Source of the DNA: Accumulibacter sp003538495
Lineage (GTDB): Bacteria > Pseudomonadota > Gammaproteobacteria > Burkholderiales > Rhodocyclaceae
Assembly (NCBI RefSeq): GCF_029255145.1
Contig: NZ_JAPUVQ010000148.1
Location: forward strand, 72,450-136,449
Reading direction: 5' to 3'
Length of the DNA: 64,000 bases
Numbering within the stretch: the stretch's first letter is position 1; each line of letters starts with the position of its first letter. Positions 62,422 through 64,000 of this stretch are shown here, in pieces. Under the pieces are notes generated by a model. That model did no database searches. It saw only the letters and a list, made by a program, of their open reading frames with translations, and was not told where the DNA came from. Made by a program: the position numbers and the translations under genes.

Positions 62422-63303
62422 CTAGGCCTGGCCGGTCTTGTTGACCCGCTGGAATAACCCCCGCAAGGTGCTTTGCAGGTCAGCAGGCAGGAGCACCAGT
62501 TTGGCGTTGTCGGATTCAGCGATCCTGCCCAGACTGCTGATGTACTTCTCGCCGAGCAGGTAGAGCATCGGCAGTTCGTTGTCGCCAAAAGCGCTGTTGA
62601 CCTTCCTGATCGCCTGCGACGAGGCCTCGGCGAGGGTGACCTGCGCCACCGCGTCGCGCTTGGCCGATTCCAGGCGCGCTTCGGCGGTCAGGATCATCGA
62701 CTGTTTTTCCCCTTCGGCACGGGTGACCATTGCCTTGCGCTCGCGCTCGGCCGACGCCTGAAGCTCCATCGCGCGCTGCATCGACGGCGAAGGCTTGATG
62801 TCCTGGATCTCGACCGACTTGACGGTCAGGCCCCAGTCCAGCGCCTCGTCGGCGACACCGGCTTTCAGGCGCGCCTTGATCATGTCGCGCGACGACAGCG
62901 CCTGGTCGAGTTCCATGTCGCCGACGATCGAGCGCAGGGTGGTCATGATCATGTTGCGAATGCCTTCGGCGTAATCCTCGACGCCGTACACCGCTTTCAC
63001 CGGGTCGGTGACCTTGATGAAGGCAATCGCGTTGACCACGATCACCGCGTTGTCGCGGGTGATCACCTCCTGCTCCTGCACGTCGAGAATGATGTCCTTG
63101 GTGGTCACCTTGTACGAGATGACGTCGACGTAGGGAATCGTGAACCGCAGTCCCGGCAGCAGGGTGGTACGGTATTTGCCGAGGCGCTGGACGATCCACT
63201 CTTCGCCCTGCGGAACGATCCGCACGCCATTGGCGACGCTGACCAGGACGAAAACGAACAGGACGATCGAAAAGACGGTGAAGCCGTTGATATTGCTGAT
63301 CAT
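62422..63303 (-). CDS. SPFH/stomatin-like membrane protein (QmcA type)
   Basis: A 293-residue protein: N-terminal membrane helix (FSIVLFVFVLVSVANGV), then the SPFH domain (VPQGEEWIVQRLGKYRTTLL, LDVQEQEVITRDNAVIVVNA) and an Ala/Glu-rich coiled coil (LQASAERERKAMVTRAEGEK). It oligomerises in membrane microdomains. The ATG overlaps the nfeD stop in ATGA, the classical nfeD-SPFH pair, which suggests a joint role in membrane quality control. Confidence 0.94.
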   Translation of the reverse strand: MISNINGFTVFSIVLFVFVLVSVANGVRIVPQGEEWIVQRLGKYRTTLLPGLRFTIPYVDVISYKVTTKDIILDVQEQEVITRDNAVIVVNAIAFIKVTDPVKAVYGVEDYAEGIRNMIMTTLRSIVGDMELDQALSSRDMIKARLKAGVADEALDWGLTVKSVEIQDIKPSPSMQRAMELQASAERERKAMVTRAEGEKQSMILTAEARLESAKRDAVAQVTLAEASSQAIRKVNSAFGDNELPMLYLLGEKYISSLGRIAESDNAKLVLLPADLQSTLRGLFQRVNKTGQA

Positions 63304-63746
63304 CGTGCTTTCTCCACTTTGACGTAGCTGCCTTCGACGGCGACGATGCGCACCCGTTCGCCGGCGGCGATCGTCGTATCGGCGTAAGCCTCCCAGGCAT
63401 CGGCGCCAAGAATCGGCTTCTGAAAACGGACCTGACCACGGCTGTCGGGGGTGATGTCGGCTACCAGCACGCCGACTTCACCGGCCACCTTCGCCGCCGA
63501 GGTGCCAACGGTGGTCACCGTTCGCGGTTGGAGGTGGCGGAACCAGACCCAGACCAGTGCGGCCGAGAAGGCGGCCCAGAGCAGGAACTGGGCCGACAGC
63601 GCGAGCCCGGGTGCCAGCAACAGCACCACCCCGACGCCGGCCGCACCGATCCCGAACCAGACCACAAAGAAAGCGGGGATGGCGATCTCGGCCATCGTCA
63701 GGGCCAGCCCGAGCACCATCCAGTGCCACCATTCCGGCGAAAACAT
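63300..63746 (-). CDS. nfeD: NfeD-like membrane protein, short form
   Basis: A 148-residue protein: three to four membrane helices in the first 75 residues (MVLGLALTMAEIAIPAFFVV), then a C-terminal OB-fold NfeD domain (GEVGVLVADITPDSRGQVRF). The long-form ClpP-like protease domain is absent. The ATG at 63746 has AAGGA. First gene of the nfeD-SPFH-small peptide operon. Confidence 0.92.
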   Translation of the reverse strand: MFSPEWWHWMVLGLALTMAEIAIPAFFVVWFGIGAAGVGVVLLLAPGLALSAQFLLWAAFSAALVWVWFRHLQPRTVTTVGTSAAKVAGEVGVLVADITPDSRGQVRFQKPILGADAWEAYADTTIAAGERVRIVAVEGSYVKVEKAR

Positions 63747-64000
63747 GTCGTGTTCCTTCTGGTATGCCGACCGGCGGCGAATGACGTCAGCGTCGGGGCA
63801 GGGCGTTCGGGACCGCGAGTCGTCCCGCTGGCAATGCCTGCCGATTAGACGCCAGAACGGCTTGGTTGGCAAGGGAGAGCCTTGTCCAACGTGGTATGAG
63901 CCTGAACGAGGGGTGTATTTCCAGCCAGGAATGAGCCTGAGGGAAAGAAATTGCGGGTGGAGTGAGGTGTGGGTTGATCATCGGAAGGATGGTGATCAAC

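Overview
The window is GC-rich chromosomal DNA from a motile betaproteobacterium. I infer a Rhodocyclales-type organism (Candidatus Accumulibacter, Dechloromonas or Azoarcus relatives). The grounds are the flagellar gene order, sigma-54 and sigma-28 promoters on the flagellar genes, several c-di-GMP proteins, and a circularly permuted (two-piece) tmRNA gene of the kind known from one betaproteobacterial lineage. No phage, transposase, CRISPR array or rRNA was seen.

1-26832 is an almost complete flagellar structural locus. flgN (cut by the window edge), flgM and flgA run leftward. flgB to flgL (1482-12202) run rightward behind a strong sigma-54 promoter, with a second, sigma-28-like promoter before flgK. 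A lipoprotein of unknown function closes this block and meets, stop codon on stop codon, the leftward operon fliF-G-H-I-J-K-L-M-N-O-P-Q-R (transcribed from 23764 down to 12766). Divergent from fliF are fleS-fleR, a soluble sensor kinase and its sigma-54 activator, followed by fliE behind a probable sigma-54 promoter. Rod, hook, P/L rings, MS ring, C ring, export gate, export ATPase and two regulatory tiers are therefore all present. Flagellin, fliD, flhA/flhB, motors and chemotaxis genes must lie elsewhere.

26962-27250 is a permuted ssrA gene: the acceptor piece ending in CCA lies upstream of the coding piece, separated by only 4 nt. The coding piece carries the tag ANDERFAMAA. It is followed by a structured intergenic stretch, a small unknown gene, and about 540 bp without a convincing gene.

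28402-36169 holds a two-domain kinase, a P-type ATPase of the Na,K-ATPase-like (P2C) type, a CorA-like GMN membrane protein, a fructosamine-kinase-like protein and an Ala/Lys-rich lipoprotein. 36254-44464 is a leftward signalling block. It has a PAS-GGDEF-hemerythrin protein, a second GGDEF protein, a REC-PAS-GGDEF-EAL response regulator, a hybrid kinase with two receivers and an HPt domain, and a periplasmic rhodanese-fold protein lacking the catalytic cysteine. The last three look like one operon and may form a sensory phosphorelay that controls c-di-GMP.

44635-64000 is mostly housekeeping: a MATE exporter, yciB-yciI-bolA with overlapping genes, a periplasmic parvulin, purL with a bidirectional terminator, an HDAC-like amidohydrolase, NAD(P)HX repair (nnr), an EamA transporter, a divergent patatin, a Pat-like acyl-CoA synthetase/GNAT fusion, a tandem-PAS protein, a HIT protein coupled to a PhyH dioxygenase, and nfeD plus an SPFH gene followed by a 50-residue membrane peptide. 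The last 254 bases (63747-64000) show no gene.
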